The notes under the pieces: generated by a model | What the model was told of the DNA's origin: nothing | What the model saw: the letters and a program-made list of their open reading frames with translations, nothing else | Databases searched by the model: none | Translations under genes and position numbers: made by a program | Shown: piece by piece, positions 38,494 through 48,463 of the stretch | Layout: the number at the start of each line of letters is the position of its first letter | Position numbering within the stretch: the stretch's first letter is position 1 | Assembly: GCA_021773095.1 (NCBI GenBank) | Contig: JAJFKR010000005.1 | Span: forward strand, 21,640-85,639 | Origin: Woeseiaceae bacterium | GTDB taxonomy: Bacteria > Pseudomonadota > Gammaproteobacteria > Steroidobacterales > Woeseiaceae | Length of the DNA: 64,000 nt | Reading direction: 5' to 3'

Positions 38494-40520
38494 ATATCGT
38501 TATCACGGGAGTCTGCGGGTTTGTACCAGATCGGCGACGACCAGGCCGTTTCCTGAACTGTCTTTGGCACTGCCGATGATTCGTCGCAGACGGCTGGTCG
38601 ATGGTCGGCGGGCAAACGCAGACAGTCCAGCAAACTCCACCTCGGAGAGGGATTTTCGAGGACTCGAAGATAGTAGTAGCTTGCCTGTGCTGCATCGAAA
38701 TCAGGGTCTTCAAACACGGCGCATAGTTGCTGGTGCCCGTCACCGAAGATCTCGCCCGACTCAATATCTACCCCAGCGCCATTATCCACGGAACCGGCTA
38801 TCGAATAGACTTTGTAATGCAATTCACCCGCATCGTTTATCCAACCCTTGACCAACTGAAGTTGCTGCAGAAGTGTCGAACTGGCACCCGGGTCAGCCTC
38901 TGCGCTGGCAAAGAAAACGGGTGCAGAAACATCATCACCCGGCTCAAGATCGCTGCCCATCGCAACACCGTCACGGTACGCGATCTCAAGATTTGTGGGT
39001 TCATCGCACAGATTATCCGGGTAGTGCCAGCCGCCGAACAGTCGCGGTTTAATACGCGGACCGGAGGTGCCGAATACTTCCCGGCGTTGCAAAGCGGAGA
39101 AAATCGCATCGCGTGAATTCTCGATCGCCCACACACCGGCCAGTCCCCCCGGGTTCGCGTCAATCCCGGTGGGTAACAAGCCCGGCTTCAGGCGATCTTC
39201 TATTCTGGCCTCCGAAGACACGTGGCCGCGCCAACTTTTTTCCGAGACCGCGCCGGGTGTCGCGTTGTGAGTATCGGTGCCTGCAATTACTCCCAGTTTC
39301 GCACTGTTCACCCCCAACAGCCTCTCGTCGCGAAGCCCCTTCAGGAGGTTGGAGCGGTAAAAGTCTGATTCAGCAACACAACCCGCGCCGAGTATTCCGC
39401 CGGCACCGGTACCCTCACCGCATTGATCCGTCTGTGATTCGTGGCTGCCGATGGCCAATTTTCCGTCTTGCAGCGCTACATCCATGACCTGTTTTCGTTC
39501 GCCCAGTGTTCGCACTGACTCCAGCTCGCAAAACTCGTCCGGTTCTCCGAACACCGATGCGAGACCGTTCATACATTCTGAATTGCCCTTGTGTTGGAAA
39601 ATCTCCATAACCGGTTCGTGCTGCAAACGCTGACGTGCGTGGCCAGCCTGATGTTCGTGATCATCGCCCTCAAGCAATGCAAACATGCGCCCATTGGACA
39701 GGTTGCTGTTATGAGGAATTGTCAGGTAGGAACAACCGTTTTCGGACCGGCATTCCACATCAAGCGCCTGCCAGAGAAGATAGTCCCGCGGTGCTTCAAG
39801 GTAAGATACGGGCAACTGGGGTACATTGTTGTTTCGAAAGATCACATTGCGATGAATATTCGACAATCCAGGCGTGCCGGTGTATTCGTAACCGATCAGG
39901 CTTGTGAATTGACAACCCGCTGACCGGTCATAAGCCGCCTCGGCAGCGGCAATCATCCCGGCCCAAATACGTTCCGCATAGGCAATGCAATGCACATTGC
40001 CCACGCCACATATTTCGGCAACCCTTTCCGGTTTTTCCAGGGTGACAATACTCCCCAGCATCAACAGGCTTTGTCTTGGCGAGGAACGGTAGGTTTCACA
40101 AAACTCAGTGGCATAGCTCGGGGAGCCCGGCGTCCGGCATAACGCGGTCTCGCCGAGGAATTCTGCGTGATCGGTTACCGATGCGAAGTCCAGTGGTCGC
40201 TGCAGGCTGATGGTACCAACGGGTTTGCCCGACTCGTCCAGGGGGTAGAACGGAATCGACTCACCGCGTGCAAACCGGTAGGCGTCCTCGGGCAGCGTTT
40301 CAAGCTTGCTTGCCGAGGCATCATAGGAATAAGCAGAATGGACGTGCAAGTCCCCGAACAGCGCCTTTCTCAGTGGCTGCCGGTCGCTGCACGCAGCACG
40401 TTGTTCTGTATAGGCAACCGCCGCGCCAATCGCAATATCGTTGTCGCCGCACGCGGCCACCGACAGCTGCACAACCAAAAGGGAAACCAGACCGCGCTGG
40501 CGCCACAACAACGAATTCAT
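38490..40520 (-). CDS. DUF3604 lipoprotein (PHP-like)
   Basis: A 676-residue protein of the DUF3604 family. It starts at ATG 40520 after AGGTGAG; a lipobox ends in SVAAC. The family opening LFGDLHVHSAYSYDA carries the HxH metal-ligand pattern of PHP phosphoesterases, and SVTDHAEFLG, PHNSNLSNG, GSHESQTDQCG and GVIAGTDTHNATPG add further His/Asp ligands. The enzymatic activity of the family is not established. Two TonB receptors and the acylase surround it, so it may act on the same substrate outside the cytoplasm. The reading upstream to 40592 is not supported. Confidence 0.85.
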   Translation of the reverse strand: MNSLLWRQRGLVSLLVVQLSVAACGDNDIAIGAAVAYTEQRAACSDRQPLRKALFGDLHVHSAYSYDASASKLETLPEDAYRFARGESIPFYPLDESGKPVGTISLQRPLDFASVTDHAEFLGETALCRTPGSPSYATEFCETYRSSPRQSLLMLGSIVTLEKPERVAEICGVGNVHCIAYAERIWAGMIAAAEAAYDRSAGCQFTSLIGYEYTGTPGLSNIHRNVIFRNNNVPQLPVSYLEAPRDYLLWQALDVECRSENGCSYLTIPHNSNLSNGRMFALLEGDDHEHQAGHARQRLQHEPVMEIFQHKGNSECMNGLASVFGEPDEFCELESVRTLGERKQVMDVALQDGKLAIGSHESQTDQCGEGTGAGGILGAGCVAESDFYRSNLLKGLRDERLLGVNSAKLGVIAGTDTHNATPGAVSEKSWRGHVSSEARIEDRLKPGLLPTGIDANPGGLAGVWAIENSRDAIFSALQRREVFGTSGPRIKPRLFGGWHYPDNLCDEPTNLEIAYRDGVAMGSDLEPGDDVSAPVFFASAEADPGASSTLLQQLQLVKGWINDAGELHYKVYSIAGSVDNGAGVDIESGEIFGDGHQQLCAVFEDPDFDAAQASYYYLRVLENPSPRWSLLDCLRLPADHRPAVCDESSAVPKTVQETAWSSPIWYKPADSRDNDI

Positions 40521-40638
40521 GAATCCACTCACCTGGAGTGTGGACCGGCCCCTCATTAGCTTACTTGCAAGCCCTGACCGATCCACATTCACAGACCCTT
40601 AGTTCCGTCGGGTCATTCCAGTCGTAGCGACGCTCCAA

Positions 40639-43185
40639 TCAGTCGAAGTACTTCGAAATGGTCAGACCGTATGTTCTCGGTTGATTCGGATAAGCACTGA
40701 CTCTGTCCGATTGGACGGTCGTCGGAAATCCGCTGGTCAGATATTCGTCGTCATTGATATTACGTCCCCAGAGCAGAACCTGAAAACCGTTATCCCATTC
40801 AACGCCGATGCTCGCATTGAATGTACTAACTTCACGAGAGAGGATATCTGAAGGTATGTTTTCGACGATCTGAACTTCATCATCAAAGACATATTCACCA
40901 CGAATAAAGCCGGAAGCAGTGTTGCCAACATCGAAGCTATAGACTGTTGAAAAGTTCAGGCTTACCTCGCTGACGCCCGCTACAGGCTGTCCGCTGAGAT
41001 CCGTTGGAACACCGCCAGGACCGCTGGCGCCGACGAACGAATCGTACTTCGGATCCATGAAGCTGCCGGAAAACGATAATTGCAGTGAATCGATGGGCGA
41101 GAAGTTCGCCTCGAGTTCAAAACCGGTGGTTGACTGTTTGCCAGCATTGGCGAGAACAAATCCGGTACCAATAAAGATGGTGCTCTGGAATCCCTCGATC
41201 TCCTGATCAAAATAGGCAATGTTCAGCGATCCACGTTCAAACCGTGCTTTGAGACCAATCTCGTAAGCGGTGGCTTCCTCTGGTCCTGCAAAACGTGTAC
41301 CGGATGCCAGGTTGGGTGGGCCGAAGCGGTCGTTGGGACCGGCACCGAGTGCCGCCATATCGGAAGCGAAGGGCCGCGAATCACGCGTCAGATTCCAGGA
41401 ACTCGCTTTGAAACCGGTGGCAGCACCGATATAGACATTGACGCTGTCTGTCCAGTCGAACGCCAGCCTCGCGGTCCAGGTCGTATCACTGTCATTGGTG
41501 TTACCGGATTCCACGGCGTTGGGGAAGTTCATGAACGGCGGCAAAAACTGTAACGGTTGTAGCGGCAGTAATGGGTTGCAATTCGGCGGCGGAGACACTG
41601 AGCAGTCAGTCGTTGCGACGAATATCGCTGCTCCGTCTGCAGCCGGGTTTGCATCGATATTTGCCTGCGTTGGGGGCAATCCCCCCGTGACAGCCCCGAA
41701 AACCTGTGCATAGACGATTTGCTCAAAGTCCAGCGATGACAATAATGCGTCACTCACAATGTTAATGCCTACATCCTTTTCATCTTCGGTGTAGTTTGCG
41801 CCCAGCGTCAGAGTCGTGCGATCACCAAAATGCAAATCAACCTGGCCGAATATTGAAAAAGACTCGTTATCCTGCGACATGACCTCGACAAACCCCGTTC
41901 CAGGCGCCTGGAAAGAGCCCCGCGGCAAACCGAATGAGTCCTCCGTATTATCCAGACCCGACGGTATGCCGGCTGGCGGAAAACCACCGGTCACAATATC
42001 GAAAAAGTCGCGAAAATCCTGTCCAAAACTCAGAACGTTCAGAACATCAACGCTCTCATCGAAGTAAAACCCGCCGACCATCCAGTCGAATGCACCGTCG
42101 CCAGACGACGTGAGACGAAACTCCTGGGTAAACGTGTCGAACTCACTGTCCGCGAATGCTGTGGACAACATGTCGGCACTGGTGAAATCACTGTCCGCGT
42201 CGTCCGTTCGGCTCAAGCTCCGTGAGGAGGTGATCGATGTAAACGTCACGTTCTCGAAATCGTAGTCTATTTGCAGCGACACGCCGTCGCTATCGATCTC
42301 GTTAGCTGGGTTGTAATTGTAATACTGCGAGCGTGCGAACGGATCTTCGGTAAGTACCTGACCGCCAATCAGTGCAATAATGCCACTCGATGGCCCGTCA
42401 AGGACGTTGACCGTACCGCAACAGGATTCTTCGCTTTGGTCGGCATCGACGATCAGACGAAACTCCAGATTATCGGTCGGTTGATACAACAATTGTCCTC
42501 GTACGCCAAATCGATCGAGGTCATTGATTTTTGATCCGTCAGTCAGGTTAGTGAAGTAGCCATCCCGAGTGTTCGAGTTGGCCGCCAAACTGAACGCAAC
42601 CGTATCGGACAAAGGACCAGTCACTTCACCCTTGACAATCACCTGGCTAAACTCGCCAACCGTGAGAGAGGCGCGTCCACCGAACGCGTCGATGTCCGGT
42701 TTCGCGGTGACAACGCTGATGACGCCTGCAGAAGCGTTTTTGCCAAACAAAGTGCTTTGCGGACCGCGCAATACCTCAATCCGTTCAAGGCTCGGATAAT
42801 CTGCCAGAGCCGACGCTGTACGTGAGCGATAGACACCATCAATGAAAACGCCGACCGACGGTTCAGTACCGATATTGTTCGATCCGTTACCAAATCCACG
42901 AATAAAGAAGCTGGTGTTACCTGCAACCTGAAGCTGACTGACTCGCAACGAGGGCACCACAGACTGCAGATCCTTGATGTCGATGATCTGGGCCTTCTCC
43001 AGGGTGTCGGAGCCAACGACCGTTACCGCTATGGGAATTTCCTGCAGGGTCTGCTGGCGTTTTGCCGCCGTAACGACGATCTCTTCCAGCATGCCTCCAT
43101 CCTGACCCCAGGCACTGGTCGAAATGCTAAAACTCGCCGAAAGTGCAGCCACGGCCGATATTGTGCTTCTGATTGTGCGCTTCAT
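40639..43185 (-). CDS. TonB-dependent receptor 2
   Basis: An 848-residue outer-membrane receptor starting at ATG 43185 with GGGGG upstream; the signal peptide ends near ISTSAWGQ. Plug motifs EEIVVTAAKRQQTLQEIPI and GVFIDGVYRSRTASALADY match receptor 1 nearly word for word, as do FGKNASAGVIS and the C-terminal PNQPRTYGLTISKYFD. The barrels diverge more, mainly in predicted surface loops. This pattern suggests an old duplication with change of ligand. It is the first gene on the - strand of a run with the DUF3604 gene, 118 bp apart. Confidence 0.93.
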   Translation of the reverse strand: MKRTIRSTISAVAALSASFSISTSAWGQDGGMLEEIVVTAAKRQQTLQEIPIAVTVVGSDTLEKAQIIDIKDLQSVVPSLRVSQLQVAGNTSFFIRGFGNGSNNIGTEPSVGVFIDGVYRSRTASALADYPSLERIEVLRGPQSTLFGKNASAGVISVVTAKPDIDAFGGRASLTVGEFSQVIVKGEVTGPLSDTVAFSLAANSNTRDGYFTNLTDGSKINDLDRFGVRGQLLYQPTDNLEFRLIVDADQSEESCCGTVNVLDGPSSGIIALIGGQVLTEDPFARSQYYNYNPANEIDSDGVSLQIDYDFENVTFTSITSSRSLSRTDDADSDFTSADMLSTAFADSEFDTFTQEFRLTSSGDGAFDWMVGGFYFDESVDVLNVLSFGQDFRDFFDIVTGGFPPAGIPSGLDNTEDSFGLPRGSFQAPGTGFVEVMSQDNESFSIFGQVDLHFGDRTTLTLGANYTEDEKDVGINIVSDALLSSLDFEQIVYAQVFGAVTGGLPPTQANIDANPAADGAAIFVATTDCSVSPPPNCNPLLPLQPLQFLPPFMNFPNAVESGNTNDSDTTWTARLAFDWTDSVNVYIGAATGFKASSWNLTRDSRPFASDMAALGAGPNDRFGPPNLASGTRFAGPEEATAYEIGLKARFERGSLNIAYFDQEIEGFQSTIFIGTGFVLANAGKQSTTGFELEANFSPIDSLQLSFSGSFMDPKYDSFVGASGPGGVPTDLSGQPVAGVSEVSLNFSTVYSFDVGNTASGFIRGEYVFDDEVQIVENIPSDILSREVSTFNASIGVEWDNGFQVLLWGRNINDDEYLTSGFPTTVQSDRVSAYPNQPRTYGLTISKYFD

Positions 43186-43409
43186 TTTGCCCCCAAATGC
43201 GGCGCCACGGCGCCGTTCTGAATTGTAAGTAGGTATGCGCCAGCCCCCCAATTCAGACTTCCGGCACGCGCATAGGCTAAACAGGTTTGCTGTCGCTGTC
43301 AAAAAAGCAACAATGAGCTGCCACGTTACGTCAAGTTCTCAGGCGCTGCAGGACGTTTTGGAGGTCTCTGTTGCGAAGAAACGACAGAATAGATTCTGTG
43401 GATGCCACG

Positions 43410-44249
43410 TCATTGCTGCGCGAGGAATTGCTCGATTGCGCTCACAAACTGTGCCGTAAGCGGCGTACTGAGATGCGTTTCGTCCGGGACACGGACAACG
43501 CGCGTGGTATCGAGAATCGATTTCATCCGCTGGACAGCCGCCAGTGCCGGATCTTCAGTACCGACAATCGCCAGCAGCGGAACTTCAATACCGCGCAACT
43601 CATCGGTGCTAAATCCGAGCTCCGCATACTGTTCCATTAATGCGGCCAATGCCAGAGCATCGTTGCCGGCCAGTGTTTTCATGAAAGTTTCGCGAACCGA
43701 CTCACGTACCAAATCAGGGTTGGGAACCAGCGCCAAAGCTGAATTCGTTTCACGCAATACGGCAGCACCCGCCACGGTAGTTTGTAACTCTTGATCCGTC
43801 TCGAAACCCTGCCCTCCAACGATCAGTGAAGCAACACGATCAGGGTGGTCGATCGCAAATCGCAAAGCGATCAGGCCACCCATTGAATAGCCAACAATGT
43901 GCGCATCCTGCAATGCAAGATGGTCCATCAGATGCAACACATCGTTGACCATCTCCAAACCATAAACCCCGGCGGCGTGAGGACCTTCTGATTGGCCGTG
44001 ACCACGCGCATCGAAAGTTATCAAGCGGTAACGATCCGCCAAAGCCGTAGTCACTGCACCCCAATTATCCTCTGCGGTACTGGTCAGGCCGTGAATCAGA
44101 ACAACGTTGGGACCACGACCGTAAGTACTGTAGTGAATCCGCACATCACCAGAGCTAAGAAAGTCACTATCCGTTCGCACGCCATCGTCGCCCAGAGCCA
44201 TGTTTGAACAACAAAGTCCTGCCAGCATCAGGAATTGCGCAAGCTTCAT
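43410..44249 (-). CDS. Exported alpha/beta hydrolase
   Basis: A 279-residue alpha/beta-fold hydrolase with an N-terminal signal peptide (MKLAQFLMLAGLCCSNMALG). The core has VVLIHGLTSTAEDNWG, the nucleophile Ser122 in VGYSMGGLIA, the acid in AIVGTEDPA and His in DETHLSTP. ATG 44249 overlaps the stop of the MAPEG gene (ATGA), so the two are translationally coupled; the reading to 44345 lies inside the MAPEG gene and is not used. The substrate is unknown; general esterase, lactonase or epoxide-hydrolase activity are possible in this fold. Confidence 0.85.
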   Translation of the reverse strand: MKLAQFLMLAGLCCSNMALGDDGVRTDSDFLSSGDVRIHYSTYGRGPNVVLIHGLTSTAEDNWGAVTTALADRYRLITFDARGHGQSEGPHAAGVYGLEMVNDVLHLMDHLALQDAHIVGYSMGGLIALRFAIDHPDRVASLIVGGQGFETDQELQTTVAGAAVLRETNSALALVPNPDLVRESVRETFMKTLAGNDALALAALMEQYAELGFSTDELRGIEVPLLAIVGTEDPALAAVQRMKSILDTTRVVRVPDETHLSTPLTAQFVSAIEQFLAQQ

Positions 44250-44653
44250 AATGTTGCGAATTGGTATAGCCAGTACGCGGCTATCCCGACCTGCACCAGA
44301 AAAAACGCGAACCTGAACTGCGCGGCCAAATTGCTGGTCGACCATAAATGTGTAATCGATTGGAGTAATCGTGCGGCAATCAGGTAATAGGCCAGGCCGT
44401 CTGTTACGGCTGTCGCATCCAGTGCAATTGCCAGCAATAGCAGCCCACCGAATATTGGAAATCCTTCAAAACAGTTCGCATGCGCACGGCAAAGACGTGC
44501 AGAAAACGGTGAAACGTCAGCGCCGCCCGGATCGAAACTATTGGGTGCTTTCTTTCCAGCCAAGGTCAGACTGACTCTCAGTGTGCCGAGTGCAATCAGC
44601 AAGAAAAACATCCAGGCGACATAGGCCAAAAAGGCAAAGGTCGATGCAGACAT
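44246..44653 (-). CDS. MAPEG-family membrane protein
   Basis: A 135-residue four-helix membrane protein of the MAPEG family (membrane-associated proteins in eicosanoid and glutathione metabolism). It shows the family pattern with CRAHANCFEGFPIFGGLLL in the second helix region, matching the R-x-x-x-N-x-x-E-x-x-P-x-F motif, and ARLLQSITHL later. Bacterial members are poorly characterised; some have glutathione transferase activity. It overlaps the alpha/beta hydrolase gene by 4 nt. ATG 44653 has AGGGAA 9 nt upstream. Confidence 0.85.
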   Translation of the reverse strand: MSASTFAFLAYVAWMFFLLIALGTLRVSLTLAGKKAPNSFDPGGADVSPFSARLCRAHANCFEGFPIFGGLLLLAIALDATAVTDGLAYYLIAARLLQSITHLWSTSNLAAQFRFAFFLVQVGIAAYWLYQFATL

Positions 44654-44826
44654 ATTATTGGTTCCCTACTCTTCTGAAGTTGTCTGGTCGGCGATTTAAC
44701 TACACCCTCGATGACTACCGCAAGTCAATTACCCTGGTCGCGCAATACCTACGGTTCAACTGGCTGCGTACAAGAAAGCGCGCACTGGTGCCATGAGCTA
44801 TCAAAGGGAAGAAGCTCAGGCCCGAG

Positions 44827-45378
44827 CTACAAGCGAGTCCGTGGGTCGATAATTGCGCCAGCCCGATTGAAAGCATAGAACGAACCGGCATACAGAACGA
44901 TTCCGATAGCACAACCCAGGTAATAGTGCCAGCCGATGAGATCTTCCCACAGCACCGGTGCGACGAACCCGAGCGCACCACCGAACGCACCAAACAATAT
45001 CACGGCAACCCAAGTGGGCAGGAGCAGCCCAGCGGCAAACATGGTAATGACTGTGGCCGCGACGATGCCGATAGCTTGAAGATCAGTGACCCTGTACATC
45101 CAGAGCGCATAGAAACCTGCGATAAATCCGGTGATAACCATCAGTGCGATCGCCTTGTCCCGGAGTGGGCGAAACAGCACGACGAACATGGCTGCAAGCA
45201 CGACTAAGCCGCCCAGCGTCAGCTGCGTCTCACCGAGTTCTTCCCAACTCATCACGTCTCTCGGTTGCGCTGGCGGACGGCTGTGGGTTTCAACATAGCC
45301 TGTTCCATTAGTGCCGTCGGGCTCCCGGTCAATCATCCAACGCGGTGCCACTTCGGTGGGTGTGGCTTTCAACTTCAT
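44827..45378 (-). CDS. Unknown polytopic membrane protein
   Basis: A 183-residue protein that I do not recognise. About 50 hydrophilic N-terminal residues (with MSWEELGETQLTLGG) are followed by four or five hydrophobic segments, roughly 54-72, 77-95, 101-143 and 150-171, and a short basic end (IIDPRTRL). ATG 45378 has only a weak ribosome site. It lies on the - strand after the unknown gene at 45466 and 173 bp before the MAPEG gene. Codon usage looks like that of its neighbours, so it is probably real. Confidence 0.6.
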   Translation of the reverse strand: MKLKATPTEVAPRWMIDREPDGTNGTGYVETHSRPPAQPRDVMSWEELGETQLTLGGLVVLAAMFVVLFRPLRDKAIALMVITGFIAGFYALWMYRVTDLQAIGIVAATVITMFAAGLLLPTWVAVILFGAFGGALGFVAPVLWEDLIGWHYYLGCAIGIVLYAGSFYAFNRAGAIIDPRTRL

Positions 45379-45465
45379 GGCGCGTGCCCTATCATCATCC
45401 GCGAGATCTGGTCGTATTAGAAAAGTCGTACCGGAACAACGCGTATCTATCGGTACTCATGATAG

Positions 45466-46539
45466 CTATTGGCTGATCACGTACTTAAAGGTCGCGTTGC
45501 CGAGCATCACAAAATCTGCGATGGAGTTAATTTGCACGTATATCTCATCGCGCATATCGCCTTCTTCGACCAGTTGTTTATAGAAATAGGAGTCATGATC
45601 AACCTTAGTCGCAAGTGATCCGACGCATCCGTTTTCAGATGTCCCTTCGATTATCAAGGGTGCGAACACTGTCCACTCGCACTCGACGCTGTCGGGCAAC
45701 TCTGCTGACCCTACATCCACGCCAATTTTGCGTTGCTGATCGATTTTGAAACGGTTACCGGGAGGGTCCAGTACAATATCTATCGTCCTGTAGTTGTTGT
45801 GAAATGGATAGGTGCTTGCATAACTTGCAATCACATCATCATCGTCGGCCAACACTTCTAATTCGAAAGGTACCGGCACGACATCTCCAAGCGAACGCCC
45901 ATTGGCGTCTAGCAGAGGTGCCGACGGCAGTTTCACCGTGAATGATCCACACGAGTCATCGATGACGCTAATACGCCCTACCCAGTCGCCCTTCAGTTGC
46001 AGATGGCAGCTAGCTCCATCCATCAGTCGCTCGTTGGCGAGCGAAATCTGGAAAACTGCAGTGTCACCGATCTTGCCGGCGCCACTCCGCCCGGTAATGT
46101 CAAGTATGCTCACACTTTCACCGAGCCCTTCGACGCCCTCGCCGACCGTGTCCACTTTCTTTTCAACCCGCTCGACGCCGGATCGTATCTCGTTCAACAC
46201 CGACAGAATATTGCTGCCACTGCCATCGTCCACGAATAGCCCTGAGAGCATCAGGACCACTGATCCGAATAAGCTACCGACTGCAACCACAAATATCTGG
46301 CAGTAACCCCTCTGTCGTTGTGACCCTTTCCCCTCACCGGCAATGCGAAGCTCGTTTTTGCGGATCAGTACTGCCAGTGACAAAGTTGACGCAGCCATGA
46401 CAAAACAGAACCATGGAAGGAAGGGACCTAAGCTCGATGCAATGTCTGTCAGACCGGACGCAACAAGGCCTGCTGCGCCTGCGAACCCCATGCCGCTCTT
46501 CGATGTATGCCGGTTAACGGCTTGAAGAATAAAATTCAT
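45466..46539 (-). CDS. Unknown membrane-anchored protein with a beta-rich domain
   Basis: A 357-residue protein of no recognised family. Two membrane segments (about 38-60 and 82-103) are separated by a basic loop (RIAGEGKGSQRQRG). Next comes a heptad-like helix (ILSVLNEIRSGVERVEKKVD, then VGEGVEGLGESVSIL, about 110-150), and a C-terminal region of about 200 residues predicted to be mostly beta strands, with four scattered cysteines. GAGGGGAA precedes ATG 46539 by about 6 nt, which supports the start. Inner-membrane anchoring with the large domain in the periplasm is likely but inferred. Confidence 0.65.
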   Translation of the reverse strand: MNFILQAVNRHTSKSGMGFAGAAGLVASGLTDIASSLGPFLPWFCFVMAASTLSLAVLIRKNELRIAGEGKGSQRQRGYCQIFVVAVGSLFGSVVLMLSGLFVDDGSGSNILSVLNEIRSGVERVEKKVDTVGEGVEGLGESVSILDITGRSGAGKIGDTAVFQISLANERLMDGASCHLQLKGDWVGRISVIDDSCGSFTVKLPSAPLLDANGRSLGDVVPVPFELEVLADDDDVIASYASTYPFHNNYRTIDIVLDPPGNRFKIDQQRKIGVDVGSAELPDSVECEWTVFAPLIIEGTSENGCVGSLATKVDHDSYFYKQLVEEGDMRDEIYVQINSIADFVMLGNATFKYVISQ

Positions 46540-46627
46540 GAGTTCCCCTCTAGCAATCGACGCTGCAGGATACGGAATTCTACTCCAGCGTCAGAAATTA
46601 TGTCCCTTTCGTCTTTACCGTAGCCTG

Positions 46628-48463
46628 TCAGACCAGCGCCTCCTGCACCGCACGATAGCCTTGCGAGATAGCGGCATTGGTGTTGGCTGCAGCAGCGGAA
46701 TCTGAATTGGCGATGCTGATTCGGCCATGTTGCTTTCGCCCGATCACCCAGGGTTTGTCCTCCTCGGATGCATAGTTCGGCTCCCAGAGAAGATCCGGAC
46801 TGTAGGCATAACCGTGCGCCCAGCGATTCACCGTGATCGCATGGATGTCCCGCCCAGCGTCGAAACCGGTGCCTGACAACGCTTGATCCAACTGATCTCG
46901 CACGTGGAACTCGAACTTGGAAAATGGCGTCGCCAGCAACCTTCGACGCCCTTCGCGCCATTGTTCGGGCCCTTTGATGTCCGGTGAATGGTGAACGTGA
47001 CACATGTGCAGCACCATCGGATCATCCGGCGAACTACCAAACTTGTAATCGCCAATAGACACCGGGTAATCGAGTTCCACCTGCTTGTAGAAATCATTGG
47101 TGTAATAGACAAAATCCATTCCGAGGTCTGCAAAAGCACGCCAATTGGGCACCAACACCTTGGTGTAGGTCAGCGGCACCTTGACGTTATAAGCCAGGCC
47201 CTTTTTTTGCGGCTCGGGCAACTCGGTGCATAAATACGGAATCGCGCTGTTGTAGCAAGCCAGAATACACTTGCCGGCACGCGCCGTGTGGGTTTGGCCT
47301 CCGTGAACATAGGTGGCATGCACCGCCTTGCCATTGGCGCTGTGACTGACCTTCACAACGGTGCTGTTGAGGCGGATCCTCGTGGGGGAAGCTTTCTGAT
47401 CGAGTCTGGAATAGTCGACTCTCGTGGTCACCACGTCGTCCATGGTCGTACCCGGCACCGCGTCCGCTATCAGCGAACGCACCAGTAGCCGTGCTACCGA
47501 CGCATTGCCATCGGGGAAATGGAATATGTAGGGCTCATCGCCCCGGTAACCGGTGCGCGGCAAGGTATGCGTTAGCCCCGGCATGCCACCATCGTAGGAC
47601 TGCACAGCGCTCGTCGGAATCTCATCGATGCCAACGCACCAGAAACTCATGCCCCAGCGGCGGTAGATCTCGAGAACCTGCTGATCTACTTTGACCGTGT
47701 CTTTCAGGAAATCGTAATAACTGGTGCGCTCCAGTAGCTTGATTTTTTCCTCGCGGCTCATGCCTGGTAGGTAGTCCCGCTCATCGGTCCAAAGGCGCAC
47801 GAAATCACGCTTTGCCTGGTCGTTCATCGGCGTCTCGGCCGCAAATTCTTGCCACGGAATCTTGCCGAAGCCACGCACAAGTTTGCGCTCCGCGAAACTC
47901 TGATCATCAAACACGATGCCCTTGCCAAGATTCATCGACGAGTACAGGGTTTGGTCGTAGGCCTTGTAGAACTTCTGTACATCGATACCGATTTCCTCCA
48001 GCAGATCTTTTGCGACCCGTGTGTAGGATGACGGAGTATCGATGGATTCGGTGCCGCCATAGCCGATGCGTGTCTGGCCACCAATACTGAATTCATTGCG
48101 CTTCGCATGACCGCCGAAGTCATCGTGATTATCGAGCACCAGGATGCGTGCGTCCGGCCGCTCCCGTCGAAAGAAGTGTGCTGCGGACAGGCCGCTGATA
48201 CCTGCGCCGACAACCACCAGGTCGAATGACTCTTCCGGTTTTGCAGGCGTCCAATTCTTGCCATCGACCGTGGAATGCATGGTCTCCCAGGCGCCGTCAT
48301 GACTGCCACGCAGGCCAGTTTTGGCAGGCGGATAGTAATCGGGACCCAGTGCAAACGAATTGCTGTCCGCGCCGAACACGCCACCCCATGGCGGTAGCAG
48401 CGATGCGCCAATCGCGATCTGTGTGCCGTTCAAAAAATCCCGTCTGCTTACTTTGTTCTTCAT
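46628..48463 (-). CDS. TAT-exported FAD-dependent oxidoreductase
   Basis: A 611-residue flavoprotein. The N-terminus SRRDFLNGTQIAIGASLLPP is a twin-arginine signal, so it is exported folded with cofactor. The FAD fold is DLVVVGAGISGLSAAHFF (about residues 81-98), followed by ILVLDNHDDFGGHAKRNEF, a combination typical of amine-oxidase/protoporphyrinogen-oxidase-like enzymes. The C-terminus WAHGYAYSPDLLWEPNY and GRISIANSDSAAAANTNAA (FAD-end GD/NS motif) completes it. The substrate is unknown. ATG 48463 follows AGGGTGA. Confidence 0.85.
   Translation of the reverse strand: MKNKVSRRDFLNGTQIAIGASLLPPWGGVFGADSNSFALGPDYYPPAKTGLRGSHDGAWETMHSTVDGKNWTPAKPEESFDLVVVGAGISGLSAAHFFRRERPDARILVLDNHDDFGGHAKRNEFSIGGQTRIGYGGTESIDTPSSYTRVAKDLLEEIGIDVQKFYKAYDQTLYSSMNLGKGIVFDDQSFAERKLVRGFGKIPWQEFAAETPMNDQAKRDFVRLWTDERDYLPGMSREEKIKLLERTSYYDFLKDTVKVDQQVLEIYRRWGMSFWCVGIDEIPTSAVQSYDGGMPGLTHTLPRTGYRGDEPYIFHFPDGNASVARLLVRSLIADAVPGTTMDDVVTTRVDYSRLDQKASPTRIRLNSTVVKVSHSANGKAVHATYVHGGQTHTARAGKCILACYNSAIPYLCTELPEPQKKGLAYNVKVPLTYTKVLVPNWRAFADLGMDFVYYTNDFYKQVELDYPVSIGDYKFGSSPDDPMVLHMCHVHHSPDIKGPEQWREGRRRLLATPFSKFEFHVRDQLDQALSGTGFDAGRDIHAITVNRWAHGYAYSPDLLWEPNYASEEDKPWVIGRKQHGRISIANSDSAAAANTNAAISQGYRAVQEALV

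Noticed and set aside
33297..43185. A SusC/SusD polysaccharide locus
   Set aside because: No SusD-like lipoprotein and no glycoside hydrolase are present; the receptors are of the proteobacterial TonB type.
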